Of a stretch of DNA of 64,000 bases, positions 1 to 9,286 are shown piece after piece; position 1 is the stretch's first letter; each line of letters begins with the position of its first letter. The position numbers and the translations under genes were made by a program. This DNA comes from Botrimarina colliarenosi. GTDB lineage: Bacteria > Planctomycetota > Planctomycetia > Pirellulales > Lacipirellulaceae. The stretch covers positions 186,001 through 250,000 of the forward strand of contig NZ_SJPR01000003.1 of the NCBI RefSeq assembly GCF_007859955.1, written 5' to 3'. The notes beneath the pieces were generated by a model. It was not told the origin of the DNA, did not search any database, and was given only the letters and a program-made list of their open reading frames with translations.

Positions 1-2
1 CC

Positions 3-347
3 CGCTACGCCTGTGGGACCCGACGCGTCGAGATCGCCGCCGGTTGCGCTGAGCGATTCGACTTGGAACGCCCCGTCATCGAGACCACGTCTGAAGGGCC
101 GGTCATTGTCGATTGGCGAGTCGTCCGAGCGAGCTGTATCGGCCACTTCGGACGGGGCGACACGCTCGATTCTCAAGAGGTCGTCCGATCGCCGAGCCGC
201 TTGACCGTCACGGTCGTCGAGCCGCTCGAGTTGCGCAGCGGAGACCGTCTCCGCCGTCACCGCGGCGGCCTCTACTCGGTGTTGCAGCAAGACTACCCCG
301 GAACGCTCGGCGATCCTTTTCAGTTCGATGTCGAGGCGGTCGCTTGA
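3..347 (+). CDS. C-terminal part of an unrecognised protein (5' end outside window)
   Basis: The reading frame is open from the left edge and stops at 347, giving about 114 residues. I do not recognise the family and see no membrane segment or metal motif. Its last 28 bases overlap tail-to-tail with the end of rlmN on the other strand, which is tolerable for convergent genes. A TTG at 63 could act as a start, but the frame is open above it, so a truncated longer gene is more likely. It could also be a chance frame opposite a high-GC region. Confidence 0.4.
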   Translation, partial: RYACGTRRVEIAAGCAERFDLERPVIETTSEGPVIVDWRVVRASCIGHFGRGDTLDSQEVVRSPSRLTVTVVEPLELRSGDRLRRHRGGLYSVLQQDYPGTLGDPFQFDVEAVA

Positions 348-1408
348 GCGAGGGACTTGGCGACGGAGCGGTTCTCCGACTGAACGAGTTGGCCGCACGC
401 GGCCTCAATGTCACTCCCGAGCGAGTAGCGAATCGTGGTCGGAAAGCCGGCGGAACGAATGGTCTCGCCAAACGTGTCAATCCGGGATCGCGGCGAGCAC
501 TTCAGTTCAGGACGGTGGGGGATGCTGTTGAAAGGGATCAGATTGACATGCACCCGGAGACCGCTGATCCAGGAGAGCAGCAGTTGAGCCGCTTCGGGTG
601 AATCGTTGACCTCGTCGAGCATGAGGTACTCGATCATTACCTTTGTCGTTTCGGGCTGAACCTGATTCAGGTGGAGCACCGCGTCGCGCAGCTGATCGAG
701 TGAGTAACGACGAGCGAGAGGGATGATCTGCTCGCGCGTTGCTTGCGACGCCGAGTGGAGGCTAAGGGCGAAGTTGGTTGTCGGGAAGCGCTCCACCGTC
801 CGCAGGAGGGGCGCGGGCACTCCGACCGTACTCACGAGAATGCGAGACGCCGGGTGATCAAAGCACGCCGGGTCTTGCAAGACGGATAGGGCGGTTTGCA
901 CTTCTTGTTCGTTGTGCATCGGCTCGCCCATCCCCATGAAGACGAGGTTGCGGACGCGCCGCCCCTCGTCCTTCAGGATCGCATTGGCGTTGACGACTTG
1001 GTCGAGGATCTCGTCGGCGGTGAGGTCGCGGGCGACTCCCATGTGGCCTGTCGCGCAGAACGAGCAAGCCGCGGCGCACCCAACCTGGCTCGAGACGCAG
1101 AGCGTGGTTCGGCCCGTTGCGGGGCGAAGGATGACGGACTCGATCGCGAATCCTGCCGTGGTGCGAAAAACCAGCTTAGTGGCTTCGTCGAGGCCGGAGT
1201 CGAATCGGCGGAGGTCGGTCAGGGTCCCGAACTGAACGGCGGCGGCGAACGCCGTTCGATTCTCGGCGGGGAGTTCGGCGAGGGCGGCCTCGGGCGGGGC
1301 GGCCTTCTTGAAGAAGGCGTTTCGGGCCCGGCGCAGCAGGTAAGGATCGATCCGGAGTTCGCGGATCAGAGCATCAACCGCGGCGGTGTCATAGAAGGAG
1401 ACAGCCAT
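320..1408 (-). CDS. rlmN: RlmN, 23S rRNA (adenine-C2)-methyltransferase / tRNA methyltransferase, radical SAM
   Basis: A 362-residue member of the RlmN/Cfr family, which uses radical SAM chemistry to methylate C2 of A2503 in 23S rRNA and, in some species, A37 of certain tRNAs. The 4Fe-4S motif CX3CX2C is at Cys111-Cys115-Cys118 (CAAACSFC). A GEPMHN stretch matches the SAM-binding GGEPLN-like motif. A Cys near the C-terminus in AACGQL matches the methyl-carrying catalytic cysteine. Length is usual for the family, with a short Ser/Ala-rich tail. It starts 3 nt after the epmB stop (TGA CGC ATG), so the two are almost certainly co-transcribed, forming a translation-accuracy unit with the nearby efp genes. 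Confidence 0.93.
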   Translation of the reverse strand: MAVSFYDTAAVDALIRELRIDPYLLRRARNAFFKKAAPPEAALAELPAENRTAFAAAVQFGTLTDLRRFDSGLDEATKLVFRTTAGFAIESVILRPATGRTTLCVSSQVGCAAACSFCATGHMGVARDLTADEILDQVVNANAILKDEGRRVRNLVFMGMGEPMHNEQEVQTALSVLQDPACFDHPASRILVSTVGVPAPLLRTVERFPTTNFALSLHSASQATREQIIPLARRYSLDQLRDAVLHLNQVQPETTKVMIEYLMLDEVNDSPEAAQLLLSWISGLRVHVNLIPFNSIPHRPELKCSPRSRIDTFGETIRSAGFPTTIRYSLGSDIEAACGQLVQSENRSVAKSLAQATASTSN

Positions 1409-1411
1409 GCG

Positions 1412-2440
1412 TCATGCGAGAAGGGTTTTGTACGGCTCGCCGGCTTGTTCCTGAACAAACCGCGGCACGGCGTATCCAGGCAAGCAACGCCGCATCGATT
1501 CAACGAGGGCGGCGCCTTCTGACAGCGTCGACTCGAAGTGTCGGACGCCAGCCACCATGTCGAGTTGATGAAGGTAGTAGGGCGTGACGCCGATATCGAC
1601 GAGCCGTTCTGAGAGCGCCACCAGGGCTTCGAGATTATCGTTGACGCCGCGGAGGAGGACGCTTTGGTTGAGCACCATCGCGCCCGCGCGGCGGAGCTCG
1701 TCAACCGCCTCCGAGACCGCGTCATCAATCTCGTTGGCGTGATTCGTGTGGAGGACCACCACGACCCGTAGCCGCAGTCTCGCGATTAAGTCACACAGAG
1801 GATCGGTCACTCGCTGGGGAATCACGATCGGCAATCGAGAGTGAATACGGAGACGCCGGAGGTGCGGGATGTCCGCCAGCCGCGCAACTAAGCGTTCCAG
1901 TCGTGCGTCGCCCAGTATTAAGGGGTCGCCACCGCTCAGGATCACTTCCGAGACGGTCGGGTCCGACTGGAGGTACTCGATTGCGGGGTCCCAAGCGGCG
2001 TCCGACTTCGGCGTCGCGCCGTAGGGGAAATGTCTCCGGAAGCAGTACCGGCAATTGACCGCACAGCCGCCGGCCGCCATCAGCAAGGCGCGGCCCCGGT
2101 ACTTGTGCAACAAGCCGTTGGCTCGTTGCGACGGCAGGTCGCCAACCGCGTCGGCCGGGAGGGCCTCTGACTGGGATTCTTCCGGTCGCGGAAGCACTTG
2201 CAACAGCAGCGGATCGGCCGGGTCGCCCGGCCGCATCCGAGCCACGAAGGGTCGCGGGGCGAGCAGGGGAAAGCCGCTGTCGGCCGCCGGATCGCCCAAC
2301 TCGGGCGGCAGTTTGAGGTGTTCGCAGAGCGCCCGGGGGCTCCGAAAAGCCAGCCGCAGCTCCCGGCGCCAGTCGGGCTCGGGCGAGATTTCAGGAACCC
2401 CGGGGCGGACAGGGGAATCTTGGTCGGATAGACTCAGCAT
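1412..2440 (-). CDS. epmB: EpmB, EF-P beta-lysylation protein (lysine 2,3-aminomutase family)
   Basis: A 342-residue radical SAM enzyme of the lysine 2,3-aminomutase group, the same length as E. coli EpmB (YjeK). EpmB turns (S)-alpha-lysine into (R)-beta-lysine, which EpmA then attaches to EF-P. The cluster motif CX3CX2C is at Cys126-Cys130-Cys133, followed by FRRHFPYG, and a GGDPL motif lies about 45 residues later, as expected for SAM binding. A full catabolic KamA would be about 400 residues with a C-terminal zinc/PLP extension that is absent here. Its placement head-to-head with efp, with epmA 3.4 kb away, strongly supports EpmB rather than KamA. Confidence 0.9.
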   Translation of the reverse strand: MLSLSDQDSPVRPGVPEISPEPDWRRELRLAFRSPRALCEHLKLPPELGDPAADSGFPLLAPRPFVARMRPGDPADPLLLQVLPRPEESQSEALPADAVGDLPSQRANGLLHKYRGRALLMAAGGCAVNCRYCFRRHFPYGATPKSDAAWDPAIEYLQSDPTVSEVILSGGDPLILGDARLERLVARLADIPHLRRLRIHSRLPIVIPQRVTDPLCDLIARLRLRVVVVLHTNHANEIDDAVSEAVDELRRAGAMVLNQSVLLRGVNDNLEALVALSERLVDIGVTPYYLHQLDMVAGVRHFESTLSEGAALVESMRRCLPGYAVPRFVQEQAGEPYKTLLA

Positions 2441-2577
2441 CGCTTCTGACTAGGGGCCGTCGTTGGCGGCGGGCTTGGGCGGCAGCGACATTTGGACAGC
2501 AGCAACATGGTGGGGGGGCGCCGGACTCGGCACGTCCCCTATCTTACCCGAAATCTACCGACGGAAGTGAGCGAAGC

Positions 2578-3153
2578 GTGGGAACGGTTAGCACAAGTGA
2601 ATTCCGGAAGGGCCTTAAGGTCCAGATCGATGGGACCCCCTTCCTGATGGTGGAAATGAACTTCCGGAAGCCCGGAAAGGGGACGGCCCTTTACGAGTGC
2701 AAGATGAAGAACCTGCTCCGCAATACGATCGTCGATCGCACCTACCGCGCGGGTCAGGTGCTTGAGGAGGCGGACGTCTCGGAGTTCACGGCGCAGTACC
2801 TGTACCGCCAGGGTGAAGACTTTGTCTTCATGAACAACCAAGACTACGAGCAGTACGAGCTGAACGCCGAACAGGTCGGCGACACTTGGAAGTTCTTGAA
2901 AGAGAACATGGATTGCTCGTTGATGACCTACAACGGCAACGCCATTGCCGTGACCGCGCCCAACCACGTTGTTCTGCAAGTTGAGTTTGCCGAGCCGGCG
3001 CCCAAGGGGAACACCGCCACGGGGGTTCAGAAGCCGGTGAAATTGGAGACCGGCTCCGAGATCCTGGCGCCGGCGTTTATCAACACGGGCGACTGGCTGC
3101 GTGTCGACACCCGTACCGGCGAGTACGTCGAACGAACGACAGCGCCCGAGTAA
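2578..3153 (+). CDS. efp: Elongation factor P
   Basis: A 191-residue EF-P with the three usual domains: KOW-like N-terminus (about 1-65), OB domain (about 66-130) and C-terminal OB domain with the VDTRTGEYVER signature. EF-P binds between the P and E sites and relieves stalling at polyproline. The modified-loop lysine is conserved at Lys34 in the context KPGKGTAL, the position lysylated in E. coli, which matches the presence of both epmA and epmB in this window. The start is GTG at 2578; an AGTGAGCG stretch just upstream gives only a weak ribosome site. It begins the efp-lemA-M48-epmA run. Confidence 0.95.
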   Translation: MGTVSTSEFRKGLKVQIDGTPFLMVEMNFRKPGKGTALYECKMKNLLRNTIVDRTYRAGQVLEEADVSEFTAQYLYRQGEDFVFMNNQDYEQYELNAEQVGDTWKFLKENMDCSLMTYNGNAIAVTAPNHVVLQVEFAEPAPKGNTATGVQKPVKLETGSEILAPAFINTGDWLRVDTRTGEYVERTTAPE

Positions 3154-3203
3154 GGCGTTGGCGGTAGTCGCCTTAAACTTCCTGATGCGAAGGACCTGAG
3201 ACC

Positions 3204-3812
3204 ATGCTTAGCCCGGCAGTGATCGCGATGCTCGTCTTGGGCGGGTTGGCGGTGGTTCTCTTCTTGTGGGGCGTTGGCATCTACAACCGCCTCGTCACGC
3301 TCAAGAATCGCTTTCAGAACGCCTTCTCGCAGATCGAGGTGCAACTCCAACGTCGTTATGACCTGATCCCGAATTTGGTCGAGATCGCCAAGGGCTACAT
3401 GAGCCACGAGCGCGAGACGCTCGAGGCGGTGATCACGGCGCGGAACCAAGCCGTCGGCGCCCTCAAGGCGGCCGCGGCGGCGCCGGGCGACGCGGCGGCG
3501 ATGGCGAATCTCTCGTCGGCCGAGCAAGGGCTCGGAGGCGTCTTGGGACGGCTCTTCGCCGTTTCCGAGGCCTACCCCGACCTGAAGGCCAATCAAAACA
3601 TGGCCCAGCTCACCGAAGAACTGACCTCCACCGAGAACAAGGTGTCTTTCGCCCGCCAGGCGTACAACGACGCGGTGACTGAGTACAACACGTACAAACA
3701 GACCTTCCCGCCGATCTTCTTCGCCGGTCTGCTCGGACATGCCGCCGACGCCGAGTTGCTCGACTTCGACGATGCAAAGATCAACGAGGCGCCGAAAGTC
3801 TCGTTTGGCTGA
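3204..3812 (+). CDS. LemA family membrane protein
   Basis: A 202-residue LemA protein: one N-terminal membrane helix (about residues 5-25), then a long helical domain opening with the family signature YNRLVTLKNR...AFSQIEVQLQRRYDLIPNLV. The ending toward the FPP motif (TFPPIFF) is also typical. LemA proteins are exported helical bundles of uncertain role, often encoded beside M48 peptidases, as here. An AAGGA ribosome site lies about 10 nt before the ATG. It is 50 bp after efp and 35 bp before the M48 gene, consistent with one operon. Confidence 0.88.
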   Translation: MLSPAVIAMLVLGGLAVVLFLWGVGIYNRLVTLKNRFQNAFSQIEVQLQRRYDLIPNLVEIAKGYMSHERETLEAVITARNQAVGALKAAAAAPGDAAAMANLSSAEQGLGGVLGRLFAVSEAYPDLKANQNMAQLTEELTSTENKVSFARQAYNDAVTEYNTYKQTFPPIFFAGLLGHAADAELLDFDDAKINEAPKVSFG

Positions 3813-3847
3813 ACCGTTCCCCCTGGTAGCAGGCTGGCTCACGCGCC

Positions 3848-5821
3848 ATGGCGACGGATTTTTTTGAAAGGCAGGCGGCGGCACGGCGATCAACCGTCTG
3901 GCTTCTCAGTGTTTTCGCAATCGCCGTAGTGACCATCGTCGCCGCGGTCTTCGTGACGGTCTATTATCTGGCGGCGATGCAGCAAGAGAGCCTGGACGCG
4001 CTCTCAGGGCCCGGGGCGCTGCCTCCTTGGCAGGTTCCCGCCGGGGCGGCCGGTGGGGCGCTCGCCCTGATTGGCGGGGGGTCGCTCTTTAAGGTCGGCG
4101 CGCTGCGGCTTGGCGGCGGCAGGGGGGTCGCCGAAGGCCTGGGGGGTCGGCGCCTTGTTCGCGACACCACCACCGACCCGGCTGAGCGGCGACTCCTGAA
4201 CGTCGTCGATGAAATGGCGATCGCGTCGGGGACTCCGGCGCCGCCCGTCTACTTAATCGACGATAAGTCGGTCAACGCTTTTGCTGCGGGGTACTCCCCC
4301 AGCGACGCGGTGCTAGGCGTCACCCGGGGATGTGTCCAAAGCCTAAGCCGCGACGAACTGCAGGGCGTTATCGCTCACGAGTTCAGCCATATCCTCAACG
4401 GCGACATGCGGATGAGCATCCGCCTGATCGGCGTGCTCCACGGGATTCTGTTGCTGGGCCTGATCGGCCGATTGCTCCTGCGGCTCGTCTTCAATACGAG
4501 TCATCACTACGACTCGCGTCAGTCGGGCAGCGACGGATCTGGTAAGGGTGGTTCGGGGGTGTTGGCTCTCTTGGCGATCGCCGTTGCGCTGCTCGTGATT
4601 GGCTCGATAGGCAGCCTCTTCGGGGGACTGATCAAGGCGGCGGTCTCACGCCAGCGGGAGTTTCTTGCCGACGCCTCGGCGGTGCAGTTCACCCGCAACC
4701 CGGGCGGAATCGCCGGGGCGTTGAAACGCATCATGGCGTCTGTGACTGGGAGCAAGCTCTCGCACCCGCGCGCCGCTGAGCTGAGCCACATGTATTTCTC
4801 GCAGGGGGTTTGGGAAGGGTTCACGTCGCTCATGGCGACTCACCCGCCGCTCGAGGACCGCATCCGTGCGATCGAACCCTCCTGGGACGGATCGCTCCCG
4901 TCGCCGCTCGTGGGTGGCGTGGCCGACATTGGCGAGGGGGTTGGCTTCGCCCCGGCGCCGTCGTCCGACGCGGAGGTCTCCGTCGAATCGGTCGATAACG
5001 CTGTCGATCAGATTGGGGACCCGCTCGAGGCGCACCGCCTCTACGCCGCCGAGTTGATCGCTTCGATTCCGGCTTCGGTCCGCACCGCCGCGGGCGATCC
5101 GGGCGGGGCCCGGGCGGTCGTCTATGGTTTGTTGTTGGACGCCAGCCCCGACGTGCGTTCTCGACAACGTGAGACACTCTACGAGACGGCTGACGCCCGC
5201 GTGGTCGCTTCGCTGTTCGGTCGACTCGTTGACGACATCGACGGGCTCGATGCCCGGCTGCGACTCCCGTTGATCGACTTGAGTCTGCCGTCCTTGGCCG
5301 CGATGTCCTTCCCGCAGTACCAGCGGTTCTGCCGGAGTTTTCGCGCGCTGGTGCTCGCCGACGAGCGACTCACCTTGTTCGAATGGACGCTGTCGCAGGT
5401 GCTGCTGCGGCACTTGAGGCCCCACTTCGAGCGTGTCCGTTCGCCCCGTGTCCAGTACAAGACGCTCTACCCGCTGTCGCAAGAGTGCGGCGTTCTGTTG
5501 TCGGCGTTGGCTTACGCTTGCGGAGAGGAGGGGGACGCCGTGAAGGGCTACGCCGCGGGGCGCGACGATATCCTGAGAGAAGCGCCGGCCGAGTTGCTCA
5601 GCCGCAAGGCGTGCGGCCTCGACGCCTTACGCCCCGCTCTCGATAAGCTCGCGTTGGCCGGGGAGCGGCATCGCGGCCGGGTGATTGACGCGGCGGCCGC
5701 TGTCATTTGCGCCGACCGCCACGTCGCCGTCGCCGAGGCGGAGCTGCTGCGCGGCATTTCCGACCTGCTCGACTGCCCGATGCCGCCGCTGCTGCCGGGC
5801 CAGAGGTTGGCGGCGTCATGA
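3848..5821 (+). CDS. M48 family membrane zinc metallopeptidase with C-terminal extension
   Basis: A 657-residue integral-membrane peptidase related to HtpX/Oma1. The zinc motif HEFSH is at 177-181, and the third ligand is probably Glu271 in REFLADASA, a standard M48 layout. Two N-terminal membrane segments (about 17-43 and 65-85) and a central hydrophobic hairpin (about 195-260) flank the catalytic domain. After about residue 340 there is a roughly 300-residue cytosolic-looking extension, mostly helical, which I do not recognise. Such LemA-linked M48 enzymes probably take part in membrane-protein quality control. Its TGA overlaps the epmA ATG (ATGA), so the genes are translationally coupled. 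Confidence 0.88.
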   Translation: MATDFFERQAAARRSTVWLLSVFAIAVVTIVAAVFVTVYYLAAMQQESLDALSGPGALPPWQVPAGAAGGALALIGGGSLFKVGALRLGGGRGVAEGLGGRRLVRDTTTDPAERRLLNVVDEMAIASGTPAPPVYLIDDKSVNAFAAGYSPSDAVLGVTRGCVQSLSRDELQGVIAHEFSHILNGDMRMSIRLIGVLHGILLLGLIGRLLLRLVFNTSHHYDSRQSGSDGSGKGGSGVLALLAIAVALLVIGSIGSLFGGLIKAAVSRQREFLADASAVQFTRNPGGIAGALKRIMASVTGSKLSHPRAAELSHMYFSQGVWEGFTSLMATHPPLEDRIRAIEPSWDGSLPSPLVGGVADIGEGVGFAPAPSSDAEVSVESVDNAVDQIGDPLEAHRLYAAELIASIPASVRTAAGDPGGARAVVYGLLLDASPDVRSRQRETLYETADARVVASLFGRLVDDIDGLDARLRLPLIDLSLPSLAAMSFPQYQRFCRSFRALVLADERLTLFEWTLSQVLLRHLRPHFERVRSPRVQYKTLYPLSQECGVLLSALAYACGEEGDAVKGYAAGRDDILREAPAELLSRKACGLDALRPALDKLALAGERHRGRVIDAAAAVICADRHVAVAEAELLRGISDLLDCPMPPLLPGQRLAAS

Positions 5822-6747
5822 ATCTCGCGTTTCTCCGGCGGCGCGCCGAGTTGCTCGACGAGGTCCGCCTGTTTTTCAAACGTCGCGGCTTCCTTGAAGT
5901 CGAGACGCCGCTCGCCTCGAGCGAAGCGATCCCCGAACAGCACATCGAACTCTGCCAGCTCGATGACGGTCGGCGTTGGTTGCAGGCTTCGCCAGAAATG
6001 CACCACAAGCGACTCTTGTGCGCCGGTTCGGGGCCAATCTTTGAAGTGACGAAGTCCTTTCGTGGCCACGAAGTGGGACAGCGGCACCACCCCGAGTTTA
6101 CGATCCTCGAGTGGTACGAGCCGGGCGCCAGTCTTCAAGGGGCGATCGTAACGACCGAGGCGTTGTTCGACACGCTGCTCAACGCCCCAGCCGCCAAGGT
6201 CACGAGCTACCGCGAAGCGTTCGGAGCCGTGCTTGGAATCGATCCCCATGCGGCCTCGATCGACGAGCTGCGTGCTCTCATTCAAGAGCAGGCGCCCGCG
6301 GCGGCGCCCTTCGAGTCGGACGATCGTGACGAGTGGCTCAATGTGCTGCTGGCAGTCTGCGTTGAGCCGGTGCTGGGCCACGGACAGCCGGAAGTGCTGC
6401 GCCACTACCCGGCAACGCAAGCCGCTTTGGCGGCGACGACGCTCGATGAACACGGGGCAGCGGTCGCGCAGCGTTTCGAGCTCTACTGGCGCGGCATGGA
6501 GCTCGCCAACGGTTATGAAGAGTTGACCGACCCGGCCGAATTACGCCAGCGGCTTTTGCTAGCCAATACGCAGCGATTGGCGGCGGGATGGCCGGCGGTT
6601 CCGATGCCAGAGCGCCTGCTGGCCGAGATGGTCGATCCGGGGTTGCCGCCTTGCGCCGGTGTCGCCATTGGATTCGATCGGCTGGTGATGCTCGCCACCG
6701 GCGCGCAGAACATTGGCGAGGTGACCGCGTTCTCGGATTTCTATTGA
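5818..6747 (+). CDS. epmA: EpmA, EF-P--(R)-beta-lysine ligase (GenX/PoxA)
   Basis: A 309-residue lysyl-tRNA synthetase paralogue lacking the anticodon-binding domain, close to the 325 residues of E. coli EpmA. It activates beta-lysine with ATP and transfers it to Lys34 of EF-P. Class II motif 2 is visible as SFRGHEVG followed by HHPEFTILEWY, and motif 3 as GVAIGFDRLVML. The frame stays open upstream to 5707, but the ATG at 5818 overlaps the M48 stop and begins at the point where family similarity starts (FLRRRAELL). Together with epmB and efp it completes the lysylation set; no EpmC-type hydroxylase is present in the window. Confidence 0.92.
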   Translation: MNLAFLRRRAELLDEVRLFFKRRGFLEVETPLASSEAIPEQHIELCQLDDGRRWLQASPEMHHKRLLCAGSGPIFEVTKSFRGHEVGQRHHPEFTILEWYEPGASLQGAIVTTEALFDTLLNAPAAKVTSYREAFGAVLGIDPHAASIDELRALIQEQAPAAAPFESDDRDEWLNVLLAVCVEPVLGHGQPEVLRHYPATQAALAATTLDEHGAAVAQRFELYWRGMELANGYEELTDPAELRQRLLLANTQRLAAGWPAVPMPERLLAEMVDPGLPPCAGVAIGFDRLVMLATGAQNIGEVTAFSDFY

Positions 6748-6785
6748 TCGCCCGCGAAGGAGCGAGGAATTGTGGGAGAGGAATT

Positions 6786-6870
6786 GTGGGAGGGGTCTCC
6801 TGACCCCGATGACGCGCACCATGCCGCATTCGGCTAAGAGACCGTAATCGGGGTAAGGGAACCCTCCCAC
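6786..6870. repeat. Intergenic hairpin, family A copy 1
   Basis: An imperfect inverted repeat of about 25-bp arms (GTGGGAGGGGTCTCC...) around a loop containing GCGCACCAT and GGCTAAGAGACCG. It lies between convergent epmA and folA. Closely related copies are at 8351, 20779 and 23037. Confidence 0.85.
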
Positions 6871-6881
6871 AGTCCCTTTTG

Positions 6882-7445
6882 TCAGGGGATTTTTCTTTCC
6901 CAGACCTCGAACGTGCAGGCGTGCTCGTTGCGCTGGTCCGCGGGATGGTCCTCGGACGAGACGAGGCGCCATTCGCTGGGGTCGAGGGCGGGGAACGTGG
7001 CGTCCCCTTCGACGGTTGCGTGGACGCGTGTCAGTTGGACGCGGTCGGCCTGGAGCAACGCTAGGCGGTAGATCTCGCCGCCGCCGATGACGAACACGTC
7101 GTCCGTGTTTTCGGTCTCGGCTTGGTCGGCGAACGCGATCGCCTGATCGAACGACTCGGCGACCAGCACCTCATCGTGGATCGCCCGCCAGGCGGTGTCG
7201 CGCGTCAGCACGATCGAGACGCGGCCCGGCAAGGGTCGACCGATCGAGTCGTACGTCTTGCGGCCCATGATGAGCGGGGCGCCCATCGTCAGCCGCTTGA
7301 AGTGCGCGAGGTCGGCGGGGAGACGCCAAGGCAGTTCTCCCTTGTTGCCGATGACGTGGTTCTCGGCGGCGGCCACGACCAGGGTCAACCGGCGCCGGGA
7401 CGGCGCGGCTCGCTGACTGCGGTCTGCCTGCTGCCCACTGCCCAC
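6882..7445 (-). CDS. folA: Dihydrofolate reductase
   Basis: DHFR reduces dihydrofolate to tetrahydrofolate with NADPH, regenerating the cofactor oxidised by thymidylate synthase next door. The diagnostic N-terminal block is LTLVVAAAENHVIGN...LPWRLPADLAHFKRLT, containing the substrate-binding acidic residue (the E. coli Asp27 equivalent in LPADL). GRKTYDSIGRPLPGR and VIGGGEIYRLAL, the NADPH-binding parts, follow. The frame allows a GTG start at 7445, giving 187 residues, but the first 19 residues are not DHFR-like. A TTG at 7388 (168 residues) matches the family's usual N-terminus better. It is 2 nt downstream of thyA. Confidence 0.92.
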   Translation of the reverse strand: MGSGQQADRSQRAAPSRRRLTLVVAAAENHVIGNKGELPWRLPADLAHFKRLTMGAPLIMGRKTYDSIGRPLPGRVSIVLTRDTAWRAIHDEVLVAESFDQAIAFADQAETENTDDVFVIGGGEIYRLALLQADRVQLTRVHATVEGDATFPALDPSEWRLVSSEDHPADQRNEHACTFEVWERKIP

Positions 7446-7447
7446 TT

Positions 7448-8275
7448 CTAAACCGCCACCGGGGCTTTGATATGCGGGTGGGGGTCGTATCCCTCAAGCG
7501 TGAAGTGCTCGTAGCGGAAATCGTCGATCGAGGTCACCGACGGGTCGATCCGCATCTGCGGCAGCGGCCGCGGGTCGCGGGACAGCTGGGTTTGGGCCTG
7601 CTCGAGGTGGTTGTCGTAGAGGTGCGCGTCACCGAGCGTGTGGATGAATTCGCCCGGCTCGAGGCCGGTCACTTGGGCGATCATCATCGTCAGCAGGGCG
7701 TAGCTGGCGATGTTGAACGGCACGCCGAGGAAGACGTCCGCCGAACGCTGGTAGAGCTGGCAGCTCAGCTTGCCGCGGGCGACGTAGAACTGGAACAGCA
7801 GGTGGCACGGCGGCAGCGCCATGTCGGGCAGGTCGGCCACGTTCCAGGCGCTGACGATCAGCCGCCGGCTGTCGGGGTCGCCCTTGATCTCGTCGATCAC
7901 CTCGGCGAGTTGGTCGATGGTCCGGGGCCCGTCGTCTTCTTCGGTCGGCTCGTCGTCTTCGGGAGCGACATGCCAGGACCGCCACTGCTTGCCGTAGACG
8001 GGGCCCAGGTCGCCGTCTTCGTCGGCCCACTCGTCCCAGATCGTGACGCCGTTCTCACGCAGGTAGGCGACGTTCGTATCGCCGCGTAGGAACCACAGCA
8101 GCTCATGGATGACTGACTTGATGTGCACCTTCTTCGTCGTGACCAGCGGAAACCCCTGAGCGAGGTCGAACCGCATCTGGTGGCCGAAGACGCTCCGGGT
8201 GCCGGTGCCGGTGCGGTCCCCCTTGGGGGCGCCGTGCTCGTAGACGCGGCGGACGAGATCGAGGTACTGGTGCAT
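7448..8275 (-). CDS. thyA: Thymidylate synthase
   Basis: A 275-residue ThyA that makes dTMP from dUMP with methylene-tetrahydrofolate, producing the dihydrofolate used by FolA. The catalytic cysteine is Cys157 in [12 protein letters not shown]. The N-terminal GDRTGTGT phosphate loop, [13 protein letters not shown] and the C-terminal IKAPVAV tail that closes the active site are all present. An acidic insert, [14 protein letters not shown], at about 102-115 is longer than in the short E. coli enzyme but within family range. thyA and folA form a two-gene operon. Confidence 0.96.
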   Translation of the reverse strand: MHQYLDLVRRVYEHGAPKGDRTGTGTRSVFGHQMRFDLAQGFPLVTTKKVHIKSVIHELLWFLRGDTNVAYLRENGVTIWDEWADEDGDLGPVYGKQWRSWHVAPEDDEPTEEDDGPRTIDQLAEVIDEIKGDPDSRRLIVSAWNVADLPDMALPPCHLLFQFYVARGKLSCQLYQRSADVFLGVPFNIASYALLTMMIAQVTGLEPGEFIHTLGDAHLYDNHLEQAQTQLSRDPRPLPQMRIDPSVTSIDDFRYEHFTLEGYDPHPHIKAPVAV

Positions 8276-8350
8276 GTCCGTAGACTAACGTTTTCGAGGG
8301 CTTGGGGACGAGGGGCGGAGGGCTGAGCGGAGGTCTTTCGAAGATGGCTT

Positions 8351-8436
8351 GTGAGAGGGGTCTCCCGACCCCGATGACGCGCACCAGCCCGTATTCGGCT
8401 AGGAGACCGCAATCGGGGTCGGGAGACCCCTCCCAC
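8351..8436. repeat. Intergenic hairpin, family A copy 2
   Basis: Nearly perfect inverted repeat of about 25-bp arms beginning GTGAGAGGGGTCTCCCGACC, with a loop almost identical to copy 1 (GATGACGCGCACCA, then ATTCGGCTAGGAGACCG). It lies between thyA and the end of the VIT-family gene. Confidence 0.88.
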
Positions 8437-8451
8437 AGCTTACCAGGTGGC

Positions 8452-9237
8452 TCAGCCCACGACGCCCTTCAAGAGCACGCCGGCCAGGTAGGCCAGCCCC
8501 GCAGCGGCGCCGCCGACGCCGAGCATCTCGGCCCCACTGACCGCCCAGTGGTGATCGACGAAGCGCGCCTTGGCGGCGCCGACCGCGAAGAACGCGACCG
8601 CGGTCAGCACGGTGCTGGCTAGGAAGGGCTGGGCCATGGCCTCGGTAGCGGCGTACTGCATCAGAAAGGGCAACAGTGGCACCAGCCCGACCAGCACGAA
8701 CGCCACGAAGGTGGTCCACGCCGCCCGCCAAGCCGAAGGGCTCGAGAGCGGCAGGCCGAGTTCTTCTTGCAGCATCGTGTCGACCCACCGGTCGCGATCG
8801 CTGGTGATGACGCGGACCGCGTTCTCCAGGTCGGGACCCTCGAATCCCTTGGCGGCGAAGATCTGGCGGACCTCTTCGCGCTCGCCTTTCTCGTAGCGGG
8901 CGATGTGGCTCTCTTCCTCGCGGCGGGCCCGGTCGCGGAGCTGCTGCTCGGCGCGGGTGCCGAGGAAGTTGCTCGCCGCCATGCTGAAGCCGTCGCCGAC
9001 CAAGTTCGCGGCGCCGAGGATGATGATGATCCCCGGCGAAAGCCCGGCGCCGGCGACGCCCGACACGACGGCAAACGTCGTCACGGCCCCGTCAATCGCG
9101 CCGTAGACGAAGTCCTTGAGGTAGCTGTGGCGGATGCCCAGCTCGAGCCGTTCGCGGATGGCGGAGGGACGGTGTTCGTCGATGTGCGCCTGCAGCTCGC
9201 CGCGATCCGGCGTCGTTGCTTCACCGCTCATGGCCAC
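8452..9237 (-). CDS. VIT1/CCC1-family membrane protein (iron/manganese transporter-like)
   Basis: A 261-residue protein with the VIT/CCC1 arrangement. The first membrane segment, [19 protein letters not shown], includes the conserved Asp and Gly residues, and the second follows as [22 protein letters not shown] charged helical segment rich in Glu and Arg (about 95-160) corresponds to the cytosolic metal-binding helices. Three more hydrophobic helices close the C-terminus. Family members move Fe2+ or Mn2+ into vacuoles in eukaryotes; bacterial versions are less defined. ATG at 9237 is used, though a second Met two codons later is possible. Confidence 0.85.
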   Translation of the reverse strand: MAMSGEATTPDRGELQAHIDEHRPSAIRERLELGIRHSYLKDFVYGAIDGAVTTFAVVSGVAGAGLSPGIIIILGAANLVGDGFSMAASNFLGTRAEQQLRDRARREEESHIARYEKGEREEVRQIFAAKGFEGPDLENAVRVITSDRDRWVDTMLQEELGLPLSSPSAWRAAWTTFVAFVLVGLVPLLPFLMQYAATEAMAQPFLASTVLTAVAFFAVGAAKARFVDHHWAVSGAEMLGVGGAAAGLAYLAGVLLKGVVG

Positions 9238-9286
9238 GCCCCCTCCGGAAAGCCGACAGCTGATCGCTGAGAGCCGAACGCCATTT

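Noticed and set aside
1412..2440. Assignment as catabolic lysine 2,3-aminomutase (KamA)
   Set aside because: Length equals EpmB, the C-terminal extension of KamA is absent, and efp and epmA are neighbours.
6786..8436. Hairpins considered as CRISPR repeats or IS ends
   Set aside because: Spacing is irregular, whole genes lie between copies and no transposase or cas gene is present.
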